64,000 nucleotides of DNA, taken from positions 14,372,001-14,436,000 of the forward strand of contig CAMQGK010000144.1 in NCBI GenBank assembly GCA_947000775.1, in the 5' to 3' direction. Both the position numbers and the translations under genes were made by a program. Shown in pieces: positions 11,452 to 24,652 of this stretch. This stretch comes from Pterois miles (Eukaryota; Chordata; Actinopteri; Perciformes; Scorpaenidae). Positions within the stretch are counted from its first letter, which is position 1. Each line of letters opens with the position of its first letter. The notes beneath the pieces were generated by a model. The model was given only the letters and a program-made list of their open reading frames with translations. It had not been told where the DNA came from and made no database searches.

Positions 11452-11709
11452 CTTAAAGGTACCCTGTAGAGTTTTTGACCACTAGGGACACTGTAGAGCA
11501 ATGCTTTGAAAAGAAGGCCTCTGTACTGAGTGCATCAGGTATTCTGCAGTTTGTGAAGGTAATGAATTATTAAGGCTGCAGTGTACCAATGACGAGAAGA
11601 AGACTAAACAGGCCGATGTAGACAGTGCTCATTGAACATGGTGAGAAATTTTAAATGTAAAGAAAATACCAAATAGTGTGTACAATGAAAACTCCACAGG
11701 GTATATAAA
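11452..11709. mobile_element. MITE with GGTACCCTGT-type ends
   Basis: Starts AAAGGTACCCTGTAGAGTTTT and ends AAAACTCCACAGGGTATATAAAG, an imperfect terminal inverted repeat. It lies directly before another element at 11723. Superfamily not assigned. Confidence 0.6.
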
Positions 11710-11722
11710 GAATAAATGCTAC

Positions 11723-12593
11723 GGTAACACTTTAAAATAACCATCATTTATAAAATTGATAGTAATTAAACATAGTTAATTGTTATTTTACTGTTAAACA
11801 ATGAAACGATAACTAATAATATTTACTATTTACTCTTACACTATATATTTACTATATATTTTTTAAATATTACAATTTGTTATTTTATCATTAGTTTGTG
11901 TAATGTGAAATAATTAGGTGATAAATTCTATATTGCGCTATAGCTGATAAGAAACGATAACAATTAAATTGTGATTACATTAATACACTATTAAGTAACA
12001 GTTTATTGTTGAACACGTTATAATATTTTATATATTATATTAAGAATTTGTTAATAATAACCAAATGATTTGTAAAACTTTAAGAAATCCTTTGTAAAAC
12101 ATCTATAGACATTACATAGATAGATGGACCTGAAACCAATTATTAACCATTGACAAAATATTAACCTATTCTACCTAAATAATGTTTTTATATACTTAAA
12201 GTGTTTATTAACCATTTAACAAGGTATTACACTCATCAGTTGCAATAGCCATCCAAATAAAGTTTATAGACACTTTACAAACCTGTTATTAACCATTAAC
12301 ATGTTACAAATATGTATGTTATATATATTTGTTTATAGATGTTCTACAAACAATTTCTTTAAGGTTTAAAAATCATTTCATGATCATTAACAAATACTAA
12401 CAATTATTTTATGTATATATTTATTAGAGATATTGATATTTATTGATAGTGCGCCTTATAATCTGGTGCGCCTTATAGTCCGGAAAATATTTTTTATTAT
12501 AAATTATCATGTCATTGTTTGTTGACAGTAAAATAACTATTAACTATGTTTAATTATTATTTTAGCATTTATAAATGGTTAAAAAGTGTTACC
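11723..12593. mobile_element. AT-rich MITE with GGTAACACTTT ends (871 bp)
   Basis: Left end GGTAACACTTTAAAATAACC and right end GGTTAAAAAGTGTTACC are inverted repeats that extend into ATTTATAAA. Flanks aatgctac and aatgcagt share the first five bases. It contains a fragment of a different element at 12441-12490. Confidence 0.7.
12441..12490 (+). mobile_element. Pogo-like element end, nested fragment
   Basis: AGTGCGCCTTATAATCTGG and TGCGCCTTATAGTCCGGAAAA match the right end of the element at 40372-40642. It sits inside the AT-rich MITE. Confidence 0.6.
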
Positions 12594-13205
12594 AATGCAG
12601 TATTGAACAAGATTTAAGGAATAGATGTAAATACTGTTAAAACAGCATCTGAATGCAGCTAAAACAAAGCACGATAACTTTAAAAAACTATGATTAATAC
12701 AATAAGTTAATTTTAATATTCAATATTTTTTTCTGAATTTTCATCATTAGGCACTTTCTCATGTTGGAGGATGATGGGATTTTTGGCTCTCTGGAGTCTT
12801 GGAGTCGTTAACTCTGATAGAACGCTTTGTTAGCAAAAGAGCTTCATGAATCAGTCTCGTTTGACTAATTCTCTCCAGAATCCACTGCTCTGTTTGCTAA
12901 TGAATTGTGTACAAGGAGAAAAGCAAACTAACTCTTGCCATTACTTTTTAGTAAGACTAATCAGTCAAGAAACCCATCTATACAGAATATGAAAGTGCTT
13001 AGTGATGAAAACATATAAGACTGATTCTTTTTAAGGATGAGTTGAAAGCAGTTATTCCTCTGTACAGGAACCACGTTTAAGACAGGGGAGGGAAGAAAAG
13101 GTGACTGATGGGGCTGATCAACCAATCAGAATAGAGAAACTAGAAATGTGGCGTATTTTTCTAGATAGCCTCACACACAATAGAGGGGGTTATAGAAATA
13201 AAGTG

Positions 13206-13234
13206 ATCAGACAGACAGACAGACAGACAGACAG
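13206..13234 (+). repeat. (CAGA)7 microsatellite
   Basis: Seven CAGA units in intron 6/7B. Confidence 0.9.
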
Positions 13235-15483
13235 CATTTGATGAACCGAAAACAAAGCTGTGCAAAACATACAGTATACACACAGAGACAATTCAATTCA
13301 CAAACAGAAAGAGGTCTGCTTTCAACTCATTGTAAGTGCATTGACCTATCGGGAGGTTTCATACCTGTCTGTGGGTGGAGCGTCTGTAGAAGATCTGACT
13401 GCTGATTGGTTAGAGAGAACAGTCGGTGGCGAGAGTGACAGGAGGAGTGGAAGGAGCCAGAGATGCTGCAGGACGGAGCTTAGAGCAGGAACAGGAAACG
13501 CAAGGGACCCGCTCACCCACCCATGTCCTACTTCCTTTATATGACACCCCCTTTACCCCAAACACATGAACAGCGCACACAAACACACCCCTATTGCTGA
13601 AAAGAAAGTGTTAAGAGGCAGGAGGACAGGACTTTATCCAGACAGTGTTCACCCAGAGCAAGTTTTCACTGTACAGTCTGTGTTTTCACATAAACAAGAC
13701 AAGGAAAGGCAGAGAGAAACAATGCAAGCAGTTCATCAATAGAAAGAAGGGAATTACAAAGTGGAAGTAGGATGCACTGTGTGTTTGTGTCCATGCAGCA
13801 CTCAAGTGTCAAAACCTTGAGCATGGGTCGAGTGAGGCAGTCTTTTATGTCTTTACCGTCTTTACTGTCCTCTCAAACGGACAAACCAACAAACAACCAG
13901 TTCTGTCACCTCATTAAATATCATTAAATATCATACAGATATCACAAATCACAGGGTATCTGTGGGTCTTGAAAAGTCTTCAATTCAGTTTCCGAAAAAT
14001 CAAAGAAAAATTAGTAAACAAGGTGTAAACAAGGTGTATACAAGTCTTGAATATTTTCTTTCGCTGGCCATATATTAGATTAGAAAAACATGTTTCTGTA
14101 TCTGACTGTTGGGGCTGTTGGACATTTTACATCATACATTATAAACTAAAAATGTCCCATTTTGAGGAGTTTCAGTCAGCACCATCAGAGCTGTAGCAAA
14201 TACTGTCACCACTACTAGTTATAGTAGCTAGGAAGCTTGTCTACTCATAATGAGCAAGTGACTGGAGTGGGCAAGAGTTAAATAAATTAATTGATTAATA
14301 TCTCCATCCATTTTACGCCCCTAAACCAGGTCCAGATGGAGTGGTCACAGCCGGTGTGCATGGTGCAGCGGTACCAGGTGGAAACCTGCAGCCCTGCAGC
14401 AAAAACTTGACCAGAAAGGCCAGACACACAGCCATCCAACGCTGAAATAAGAGCCTGCATATATTGACCTTCATCTTTTCTTATAAAATGTGCAGTGTAA
14501 TTGATAACACAGGTTTTGTGATACAGTTATTAACTGGTGGGAAAATTTCTTCAATGTGACATCCCTACTGGGAACTAGTGAAAAATGTGATATAACAATC
14601 AATAATTATATGCTATATTGTCCCTACTGGCTTTCCTACATACTTTCATACTTCGTAAACAGCAATTTTAATGATGGCATCAAGGAGTTTCAGGAAGCCA
14701 ATTTCTTTGTTTTACTTCTTTTGCTATCTCTCTGACTAGACTGTGCATGATAGCAGTCACACGACTTCAAGGAATACACAGTAGCCGCTTTCAGCCCACT
14801 CAGGAAAACTGTGTCACATGTCTTGACATATTGGAAATGGCAATTTGGAACTGAGAAGACAGTTACATGTAAATGTAAGGCTATGATTTTATGTAAAAGA
14901 AAGCCTTTGACGTAGGCCTAATAATAATAATTACTAATAAACATACAGTCTGAATTGCATATGCATTATTATTCTTACTTTGTAAGAGGCTGGTATACCC
15001 AGAACTTAAGGTGTTTAAGGAAAAAGCCACCTTCAGATACTCTTAATGCCTGTTGAGACAGGATTAGTATTATGGGGTTGTTGGCATTCTAATTCAGTTC
15101 ATGGCGTGAGTGACTGTAACGAATTGCTCAAAAGAGATATACAGTATGTATTACTTTATCGCTCTCATTTCACAAGGGGCAGGTCTTATCTTTTCTGCCT
15201 GATTGTAGAAATTCTTCACTGCACACTACTTTTACTTTCTGAATCACGTCATGAATGTCTCTGGGAGCAGAACTGGCAGAGGATGTGGGTGCTCGCCAAA
15301 AAACATTCGGTAATTATTACTCCCACGCTAATGTTTGTTCTGATTAACATTATGCAGTATTATTGAAGTACACTGTCTCACAGATGAGAACAAAAAAATA
15401 ATTAACAGACCTGCTATTACTGATTACAAATCTAAATCTGGACTATTTAATGCAGTCCTTTGACTGTTTGTAACTGTGATTGG

Positions 15484-15485
<2 letters not shown>

Positions 15486-15535
<50 letters not shown>

Positions 15536-15551
15536 TACATATATATATATC
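15486..15551 (+). repeat. AT microsatellite, interrupted
   Basis: TA repeat with three G/C interruptions; self-complementary. Confidence 0.9.
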
Positions 15552-16159
15552 CCAGAGATTAGAAATATGCCATTGCACTGCAGAAACTTTCTGTTATCAA
15601 ACATGACAGCAACTGTCCTCAAAGTATCCTCATGACCTTACGCTGCCTCCTTGGACAGGTACTGCAAGAACAACAAAAAAAAAAAAAAAAAAGAAAAACC
15701 CAATCAACCAACCCAATTAAATGGACTCATATGCAACACACACACTAAAAGCTGTTTGTGAGTGTGTTTTATGATGGATATTTCCTCTCTTCATCTGACG
15801 TTCTTGTGGTGCTCCCAGCTCAGAGGGAGGCTTCATGACATCTGCATAAATAGAGCAGCCACTGAGCACAATTTCCCAGCCTGGAATCCTCCGAGGATAC
15901 ACTTCAGGCTTTATAAATAGCAGCGGGCAGCATGCATTCAAATCAGCTTATTTGTTTTAGGTTACATATGTCGTCTTTACAGCCACATGGGAGGTGTGTG
16001 GCCTTTTGTTGAGGAAACACTGAGTTACTCCATTGAAACTGTGTTTTAGGATGCCCAGAGCCTTACTTTAACAGATAGGTCTACATTACACCCCAGAGCT
16101 CTTAAAATACTCACACACTGACAGTATTTCAGTATGGAAAAAACAGGGTAAACAGAGAG

Positions 16160-16622
<463 letters not shown>

Positions 16623-16869
16623 ATGAATGAATATATATGTTGGAATTTAGGCTTTCACACAAAGGGAGGCCCAAATTTATTAACTGGGTGGTGTAGCAGC
16701 AACCTAACAACACCATTAATTACTATTAATAAAAATCTATTTTGCTCTAACACTATTATTGTAATTTAATTAAACTGTTACAAAAATAATAATAAATACA
16801 GTATTTTATAATATACTGTATATAATATATATGCATCTGTATTCACTTGGCAAATATTTCAAGATGTCA

Positions 16870-17065
16870 TCTCTTTATTTATGTTGATGAAACTGATGAG
16901 TTCTGCTACTTAAAGTTGATCTAATAAAAAAAGACAAAATCCTCAGTTTGAATAAAGTTTTTCAGTGTATTAAAATGAGTCTGAGGGTTTGTAACGGTAA
17001 TGCTGTTGGGGGGGCTCAGCTTTTCCCAGATACAAGTAGGGGGGCTTCAAGAAAAACAGGTTGCT
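16870..17065 (+). mobile_element. hAT-like repeat, 3' part only
   Basis: Matches the right third of 30294-31102: AAGTTGATCTAATAAAAAAAG and GGGGGGCTTCAAGAAAAACAG in the same order. Confidence 0.6.
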
Positions 17066-18027
17066 CTATATCATATAACATTTCTGTACCATTTTTATTT
17101 TAACATTCATCTTCTTGAATGTAAAGAAAGTAAACTGAGTACAGGCATCGCAAATAGCTCATGGATGATTTCTTCACCGACTGTATATCTCAGAATCTAC
17201 AGTCAGCAAAATTTGCCTTCACAGAAATATCTGTGAGATGACATACGTGTCCTTCCCATTATTTAAAAAAGGTCATTTGTCAACGCACATATACACCACT
17301 TTATGTCCCTGAGGATTCTACATTGTTGGAAATGGAGCACTGTTGGGTTAAACAACAAGTCCACCAAGTACTGTGTGACCTTTGGCGGCTTTCCGTTGAT
17401 TTATTTACATTTTTGGATCTGATATTGGATGTTGGTGAATCAAATGGGGATCCACACGAAACACCGCGGTATTTCATAGAAACTGACATTGTCTTCTGGT
17501 CATATGGGAAATACAATGGCAGGCGATTGCTGATGCTTTAACACCAGATATTTAGATGATGCAAAATGAGAGCAAAAAAGAAAGCAGCTATGTTTGGCTG
17601 AGTCTGTGAATCCAAAAATATTCTGAAAAAACGATATATGAAATGCAAATCTAAACATGGTAAGACTTTCATGCCTTAATTTATTTAACAGCTCATCAAA
17701 GAGCACCACAGACATTTATCCCTCCCTGTCTCAAGCTTTTACACAGGCCACATGTTTTATGTCAGCTTAAATAGTTTCTACTCTACTACATGTGTATACT
17801 CTATTTTTAAGGTAGCTGTTATATAGCCTGTGTCAGAATACATTAAGTGTTGCACATGTATGAAATAAAGTTACTGATGCTATTCGACACGGTTTCCTTT
17901 GAAAGGTGTGTTCCAATATTTATAAATGGGTCAGAAGGCCACAAAGTGACAGAGGAAAAGCATCAGTGAGACAGGGATAGCGAGACAGGGTGAGAGAGAA
18001 TATACACAAGTGAACATCTGTCCTTAC

Positions 18028-18157
18028 CGTGGTCTCGTCCTCATGCAGCACCTGGTCGTATCCGCTGAGCGCCACGCAGAAAATGATAGCTGTGACATCC
18101 TCAAAACAGTGGATCCACTTCTTCCTCTCCGACCTCTGACCTCCCACATCAAACAGC
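18028..18157 (-). CDS. gnao1: gnao1 exon 6 (switch II, G3 motif), 130 bp
   Basis: The acceptor ACCAG is followed by G CTG TTT GAT, which completes the arginine begun in exon 5. The exon encodes LFDVGGQRSERKKWIHCFED, then VTAIIFCVALSGYDQVL and HEDETT, ending on a complete codon before the donor GTAAGG. It carries the G3 motif DVGGQ with the glutamine that positions the attacking water, and switch II, which contacts G beta-gamma. ALSGYDQVLHEDETT separates Go from Gi (which has ALSDYDLVLAEDEE). This is the last exon common to GoA and GoB, so its donor chooses between the exon 7 copies 6,965 bp (7B) and 17,680 bp (7A) downstream. Confidence 0.97.
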
Positions 18158-18569
18158 CTGGTGTACAGAACGGAGGCAGACGTGAATACATGTATACATG
18201 CACATATAAGAAAGTGTCTTGACAGCTTCTTAGTTGTGGTCAGTTTGTACTTTAGGTCCATTCGTTTTCTTTTTCTGCCCCCCTCCCGTGTGCTTAAAGT
18301 GGTTCTATTACTTGCAATGATCTGATACTGTAAACAACTGACTTATTGTTTCTATACTCAAGTGTAAGCTCCATAAGTCATACGTTTTCACACTTTTATT
18401 TCATTTTCAAAAATAGGTTTCGGTGAGAAAATTTAATACATACAGTTGTTTGAAGATGTGTTCACTGCAATATAAAATAAACATTAGAGAGAGAATTATG
18501 ACCTGTTTAACTTTCTGACACAAGATCTAAGCAGCTACTGATGCCAAGAACATACTTCAATCGAAGAAA

Positions 18570-18870
18570 GTGTTTGAAAGGGACAATGTGTAGGATTTGG
18601 CAGCATCAAGTGGTGTGGTTGTAGATTCCAACCAACTGAGCACGCTCAAGAGCTGCTGGGTGCAAATCCATGGTAATGATATTTGCCTCAGTCAGAGCCC
18701 ATTCTTCCCATAATAATACTACTTTAGGAGCAAGGGAAGTCAGACGGTGGCTAGTGGTACCATGGTATCGCAGTTTCACAAACATGTCAAAGAACTATGG
18801 TAGCCTTCAGGTAATGGAAAATGCGAAAGGCTCTCGTTAGAGCCAGTGTTTAGTTTGTCCGTTCTAATAC
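18570..18870 (+). repeat. Interspersed repeat (GTGTAGGATTTGGC family)
   Basis: GGGACAATGTGTAGGATTTGG and GGCTCTCGTTAGAGCCAGTG are hallmarks of a repeat common in percomorph genomes (from memory). Only one copy here. Confidence 0.5.
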
Positions 18871-19135
18871 ATACCTTGAATATACAAAATGTGTGTATGA
18901 AAACCCTTATTTTCCATGTGCTGTCTGTCTGAATATGCCTGTATTTACCCTATGTCTGAAAGGCTCTGTTTAAGTGCATTTCAACAGTATTGTGTTGGTA
19001 GACTTGGGTCCATGTTCACTTCCTGTCAGCTCATGTCATTCACATACACTGCAACCTTGAAGAAGCTGGGACACATTTAGAATGTTTGCAATTTAAAACT
19101 GCGAAATGATCTATATATAGATATACACACTATAT

Positions 19136-19161
19136 GTACAGTTGTGACATCACAACTGTAC
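19136..19161. repeat. 26-bp palindrome
   Basis: GTACAGTTGTGA and TCACAACTGTAC are exact inverted 12-mers separated by CA. Function unknown. Confidence 0.85.
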
Positions 19162-20300
19162 GAAATCCTGACAGCTTATTTAAAGGCACAGTGTCTGAAT
19201 TGGTGCTGGGTGTATTTCTCCATGGAGTGGGCATTTGGATAAATTCACAGTATATATATAGCACTTAACCCTGCTTTTTAATAAAAAAAGAATGACACTT
19301 TTTACAACGTGGGACCTTTAAGGTATTAAGTGTTCAGATAGGATATACTTTTCAGTGCGTGCTGTCTTATTACAGATCTTTTATAGAGTTGGAACAGTGA
19401 AAACACCACAAGTCAGTGTCTTGCCACGTCAAACCGTAACGTGTGACCCTCTGAGGAATACAGTAATGCTTATAATACCAAGCAACAAAACAAGCATACT
19501 AAATTATCAAGAAAGAAATAGCTCATAAATTGTATATGTGAAACCAGATGAAAGTGAGTAATTCACCTCATGTCTCCTTGGAAAAAGCTTGGAATGAGTA
19601 CTGTCATGTATACATTGTATTTTTGTGCTTGTTAGAGTGCGCTAGACAAACCGCTACCAGAGAGTAGTGAATCCACAGGGAAGTGAACGCAGTTCCACAT
19701 GTGATGGGTGTAATGGTAGGTAGGATGATGGGTTACACCCAGTGCAGGAACACTGTAGCCTCCCACGCACTGCCTGACTGCCAGTAATAGCAATTGAGCT
19801 GACAATATTTAGGCTTCTCGACAAAACACACCCAGCAGCACACCGCCTACTCAAACGCGGGAGCAACAGGAGAAAACATCATTCAGTAGAACTAATGTTT
19901 CGGTGCATGTTTAAATTGTGTGCCTATGTATCTGAGCACATAAAAAATATAGTGTATGTGTGTGAGAAAGATTACGACAGAAAATGCAACAAACATCAGT
20001 TGAAGTGTCATGGTGCATCCATCCAGAAAAATAATTGGTGTCTACGGTTTATTAACCTCTCCGCTCTGTGCGCCTATCAATACTTTCCGTGTGTACGCAC
20101 ACGCACACAGGCAGAAATATGGTAATTAAATCAGAGGTCAGAAAAAAAAACTCCCCTCTTTTTCTCTCGTCCTTCCATCCAAACACACCCCTCCTCTTCG
20201 CCATCATTCCCACAGCTCCTTGCTCTAATTGAATCAGGTCTCGTTATAATGACACACAATCGTAGATATAGACACTCGTTTAAAGCATTTCATCTCATTA

Positions 20301-20579
<279 letters not shown>

Positions 20580-20869
20580 TCAGCAGCGATCCATTTCTAA
20601 TCTGGCTATCTTAAGAGACACAGGAAGGCCTGTCCGGCTTTGGATTTCTCCACATGCTGGAGTGGTGAACATGAGGCTGTAGTGGGATCTTCTGCTTTCA
20701 AAGGATTTGGAGCATTGTGTCTTTTTTTAGCCTTTCCTAAACTAGAATTACCACCTCTGCCAACCAGTCAAGTTGTTTACATCCACATCAGCCCAAAATG
20801 TCATCACTTCATCATTTCATTATCTTAAGATATTTGTGTGAAATTGTCATACTGTAATTAGTATATGAA

Positions 20870-21180
20870 TTCTTGAGTTATGGCCAAAAAATGTGCTTTG
20901 TGAGATCACAGTGACCCTGACCTTTGACCATCGAAATCTGTTCGTGCCAAATGAAGAAATTCCCTCAAGGCGTTCCTGAGATATCACAAGAATGGGATGG
21001 ACGTGAGGTCACAGTGACCTTTGAGCAGCAAAATCTCATCAGTTCATCCTTTAGTCCAATGTTAAGTTGACGTTTGAACCAAATTTGAATAAAATTCCCT
21101 CCAGTCATTCCTGAGATATTATTTTCACGAGCATGGACCGGACGTACGTCTGTACAGATTATGTACGAACAAATCCCTCT
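20870..21180 (+). repeat. Interspersed repeat with internal tandem units
   Basis: Blocks such as CACAGTGACC.TGACCTTTGA and AATTCCCTC.AG.C.TTCCTGAGATAT occur twice about 130 bp apart, as in a widespread fish repeat. No coding capacity. Confidence 0.6.
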
Positions 21181-21546
21181 GACCATGGCTGTCGCAGGCA
21201 CAGAGGCAAAAAAAATCAAAAGCACAAGTACAGAGAATAGATTTACAGTGATGATCCGCTTACATATAGTAAGTTACTAATGTTAGTTGGGTCAGGTTAT
21301 TGCATTGTGTGGAAGCTGGTCTTGGATGCTATTAGAGTTTAGGCTAATGTTAGCGTCCAGCTCTTAATTGGATTTGCGAAAGTTTACACTTCAGTAACCA
21401 AGTATCCGCAAGATAGTGCTGTGTTTGCCGAATCGATTAGTCCTCATCCTAAATCACATCATCATCACGTTAAAATTGAAAACAGACTTTTTCTAAATTA
21501 GCTAAATGGTGCAATTTTTAGAACAAAATAACTCTTGTACACTCTA

Positions 21547-21869
21547 AAGGGCCATCCACACCAATAACAGTAACTACAACTGTAAATTTATCCTTTTTAA
21601 AAATTGTTCCAACTCAAGAGGAGTCCACACCACAACTATAACGACAAAGACTATGGCGAATGATATCGTTGGGATTATTTTCAGAGTGATATGGTGAACG
21701 ATAGAAAAACACTGGCACCCAATCAAAATCCATCCAAACTGACAGGGCGTCATGTCCGACTGCACAGCTGGAATGCACAACGTGTGCTTTCCGCCACTGC
21801 TGATGGTTCATCAGTGTTGATGCTCACATCGTTATTGTTATAGTTGTTATTCTTGGTGTGGATGCCCTT
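21547..21869. mobile_element. MITE, possibly Harbinger-type (323 bp)
   Basis: Ends AAGGGCCATCCACACCAATAA and TTCTTGGTGTGGATGCCCTT are inverted repeats. TAA on both sides would fit a 3-bp TWA target duplication as in PIF/Harbinger, but the terminal A/T makes the border ambiguous. Confidence 0.65.
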
Positions 21870-22005
21870 AAAAGGTAAATGTACAGTAGCGAGAGTAACT
21901 GAGGGGGGCAGGGACTTAGCAATAATATATAATGATAATTGTTTTCTCTTCCTTTAAAGTCTGCCACAAATCTACCAGTAGCTCTGCACATCTCACCTTT
22001 TAGAC

Positions 22006-22337
22006 TAGAGCTGCAATACTTCGATTAGCTGTCAACTTAAAATAATCACCAATTTTGCTAATCGATACATTTTTGTGTAATTTTTTTTTTTTTTTTTTTT
22101 TAAGAAAAAAAAAGTAAAAAAATATTTTTGGTTTCTGTACTCCTCTTTGACAGTAAACTGAATATCTTTGAGTTGTGGACAATACAAGACATTTCTGGAC
22201 ACCATTTTTGGGCTTTGGTAAAACCCTGATCTACCTTTTCACCATTTTCTGACATTTTATAGGCCAAACTTATCAATTAATTGTGAAAATAATCAACATT
22301 TAACCGATAATGAAAATAATCTTTACTTGCAGACCTA
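22006..22337. mobile_element. hAT-like MITE with exact 8-bp duplication (332 bp)
   Basis: Ends TAGAGCTGCAATACTTCGATT and TTTACTTGCAGACCTA are inverted repeats, flanked on both sides by the identical octamer ttttagac. It contains a T23 run. Related copies at about 24078-24330 and 52475-52622. Confidence 0.8.
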
Positions 22338-23999
22338 TTTTAGACTCATGGCCTTTAATAACTCAAAGGTTAGTTAGCTGATCACACTGACAGGGTAGGC
22401 CCCTGCCTCCTTAAAAGGGATGAATTTGTTTTGCTGTAATCCAATTTGTGTTACAGTTTACTGATGTATGTCATGGCTTACGTGGGTGAAACAGCAAACA
22501 AGCAGAATGTGACAACCACCCATTGGATTACTGTCATTAATAATGAAAGGAAATGGTGTTACTCTACTGACCACAGTGAGGTAACTTTCTAGCACCAACA
22601 CGCTCCCTCTACAGGAGGTCAGACGTCAGTGTAAGCTACAGATCAGTACTATCAGAACAGGTAAAGGGCGTTTTCAGACACATTATCATGGCCTCCCATC
22701 AAATAATACTCTGTATATATACACACAGTATATTTCCCTAATCCCTACACATGAAATGAATAAAGGTTACCATGTTGAGTTGTCGGTGGGAAACGGGTGG
22801 GTGAGATGACTCTGTTTGTTCAGTTATGTAATGTAACTGTGTATTTATTCTTTAATGCAGAAGTATAAATCAAATAATCCTTAATGATACAGTTCAGAGA
22901 TTCACATCACAGCCCATGCAGGGCAGCTCCCTGGCTGAGGGATGATCATTACCGTATTAATCCACCAGGCCATCAAGCAAAGAATAGGGGAGACCAGAGT
23001 GAGGAAAGAGCTGTGACTTCATTAGTTATTCACTTTGACAGCAGGGCACACTGAGAATATTTTATTCTGATTGGCTGCCAGGTGTCTGTTATGCTCTTTT
23101 AATAGCATGGTCTTTGCAAACTGACTTACAGCTGTGGCTATAGCCTGAGAAATGGCTAATACATCCAGGAAGGCAGCAGGCCTGCAAATTACCCACACAA
23201 CCATACAGTCATGCCCACCTCGGTGGGTATTATTCCTTCCATACTCCCTTCTGAAAACAGCGTCACTAAAACCAAGTGCAGAGTGAAGGTCTCAGAGGGG
23301 AAATACAAGGTCTTGGTATTCTAATGGAGATGGGTCGACAGATAGTCAGACAGACAGACCGAAGAGCAGGAGAGAAAAAGAGAAAATACACCCACATCAT
23401 GCATCCATTTAGTGTAGGCTAATGGATGTAAAGTATTTATAGATTGGTGAGAGTGTTGTTACAGAGCTTTCATAAATGGATGCTATGCTACTTCCAAGAG
23501 AATGAGAAAAAAAGGGGGATATGGGCTGATGGTTGCTACGCACACACTGTACACTCATAGCTTCAGTGATAAGAACTATTGATTACATAGAAAACAGACA
23601 CACTTACACAGAAAGGAATACGAGTTAGAGCTTGGGTTATTGAGACGAAGTAGATAAGGAAAACTACAACAAAACAAAAACAGAACGTACATCTCATCAC
23701 GAATGCCAACCAAAGCACATTTTTTGGTCTGTTCAAGCAACATTCACCATTCTACATACTGTCATGACTGCATTTCCAGTGCCAATTGATCAAGTATTGT
23801 GGAGAGAATTGACATGTAAAATACAGGAGATCTATGTGTTAAAAGAATATTGCTTTAACAGACACATAAACCTACCCGAACCCCAACTTCAAACACTCTA
23901 CTCAGCACTTGTTCTGCATAATTTGCTGAATAAGATATCGTATGTTGATGAGAACATATAAAGTGTGTTTGGATATACTCAAACACCGACAGAATGAAG

Positions 24000-24005
<6 letters not shown>

Positions 24006-24076
<71 letters not shown>
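24006..24076 (+). repeat. (CA)35 microsatellite
   Basis: Pure CA run in intron 4, UG in the transcript. Confidence 0.95.
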
Positions 24077-24077
<1 letters not shown>

Positions 24078-24078
<1 letters not shown>

Positions 24079-24330
24079 AGACTGAAATAATTAGCTGAAG
24101 CTGAAGAATAATTAGCTTTTAAACAAAAATGACAAATATTTAGTTCCAGCTTGAGAAATGAGAGGATTTGGTACTTTTCTTTGTCCCATATGATAGTAAA
24201 CAGAATATTTTTAGATTGTAGATTGCTGTCAAATAAAGAATTTGAATGTGTCATATTGGTCTCTGGCAAACTCAGCAAAATTGACATTTTCCACTACTTT
24301 ATGATGTTTACAGACTCTACAATTAACTGC
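24078..24330 (+). mobile_element. hAT-like repeat (TAGAGCTG family), degraded
   Basis: Contains CCAGCTTGAGAAATGAGAGG and CCATATGATAGTAAACAGAAT, matching the family of 22006-22337 and its common fish relatives. Ends poorly preserved. Confidence 0.55.
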
Positions 24331-24409
24331 TGTCAAGAGTCAATAGACTGGAGGCTCATAATATATAATACATAAATCCACTAATTCTTTTAAGGCATTA
24401 ATGCCACTT

Positions 24410-24652
24410 GCAAATTTTAAGTTTTAAAGTGAAGATACTGATATTTGAAACCAGAAAACCTAAGGGATCAATTTGTACCACTCATACTAGCTTGTTGAGA
24501 AGGAGGTTAAATAATGCTCCAAACTTGTGCACAATTTTGGAGAGGAAAAACTGTCATGGCCATTTTCAAACGGATCCCTTGACCTCTGTCCTCAAGATAT
24601 GTGAATGTAAATGGGTTCCCAATAGTCTCCCCTTTAGAGACAACCCCACGTT
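24410..24652 (-). repeat. Family 2 repeat, partial, inverted
   Basis: Contains GATCCCTTGACCTCTGTCC and TCATGGCCATTTTCAAACG, the reverse complement of the core found at about 53020 and 61570. Confidence 0.7.

Noticed and set aside
13260..13544. 94-codon frame in intron 6/7B
   Set aside because: Begins beside a CAGA repeat, low-complexity composition at its start, no domain recognised; likely chance.
17300..17541. Two overlapping frames of about 72 codons on opposite strands as a small gene
   Set aside because: No homology recognised, no splice context and no conservation evidence; left unannotated.
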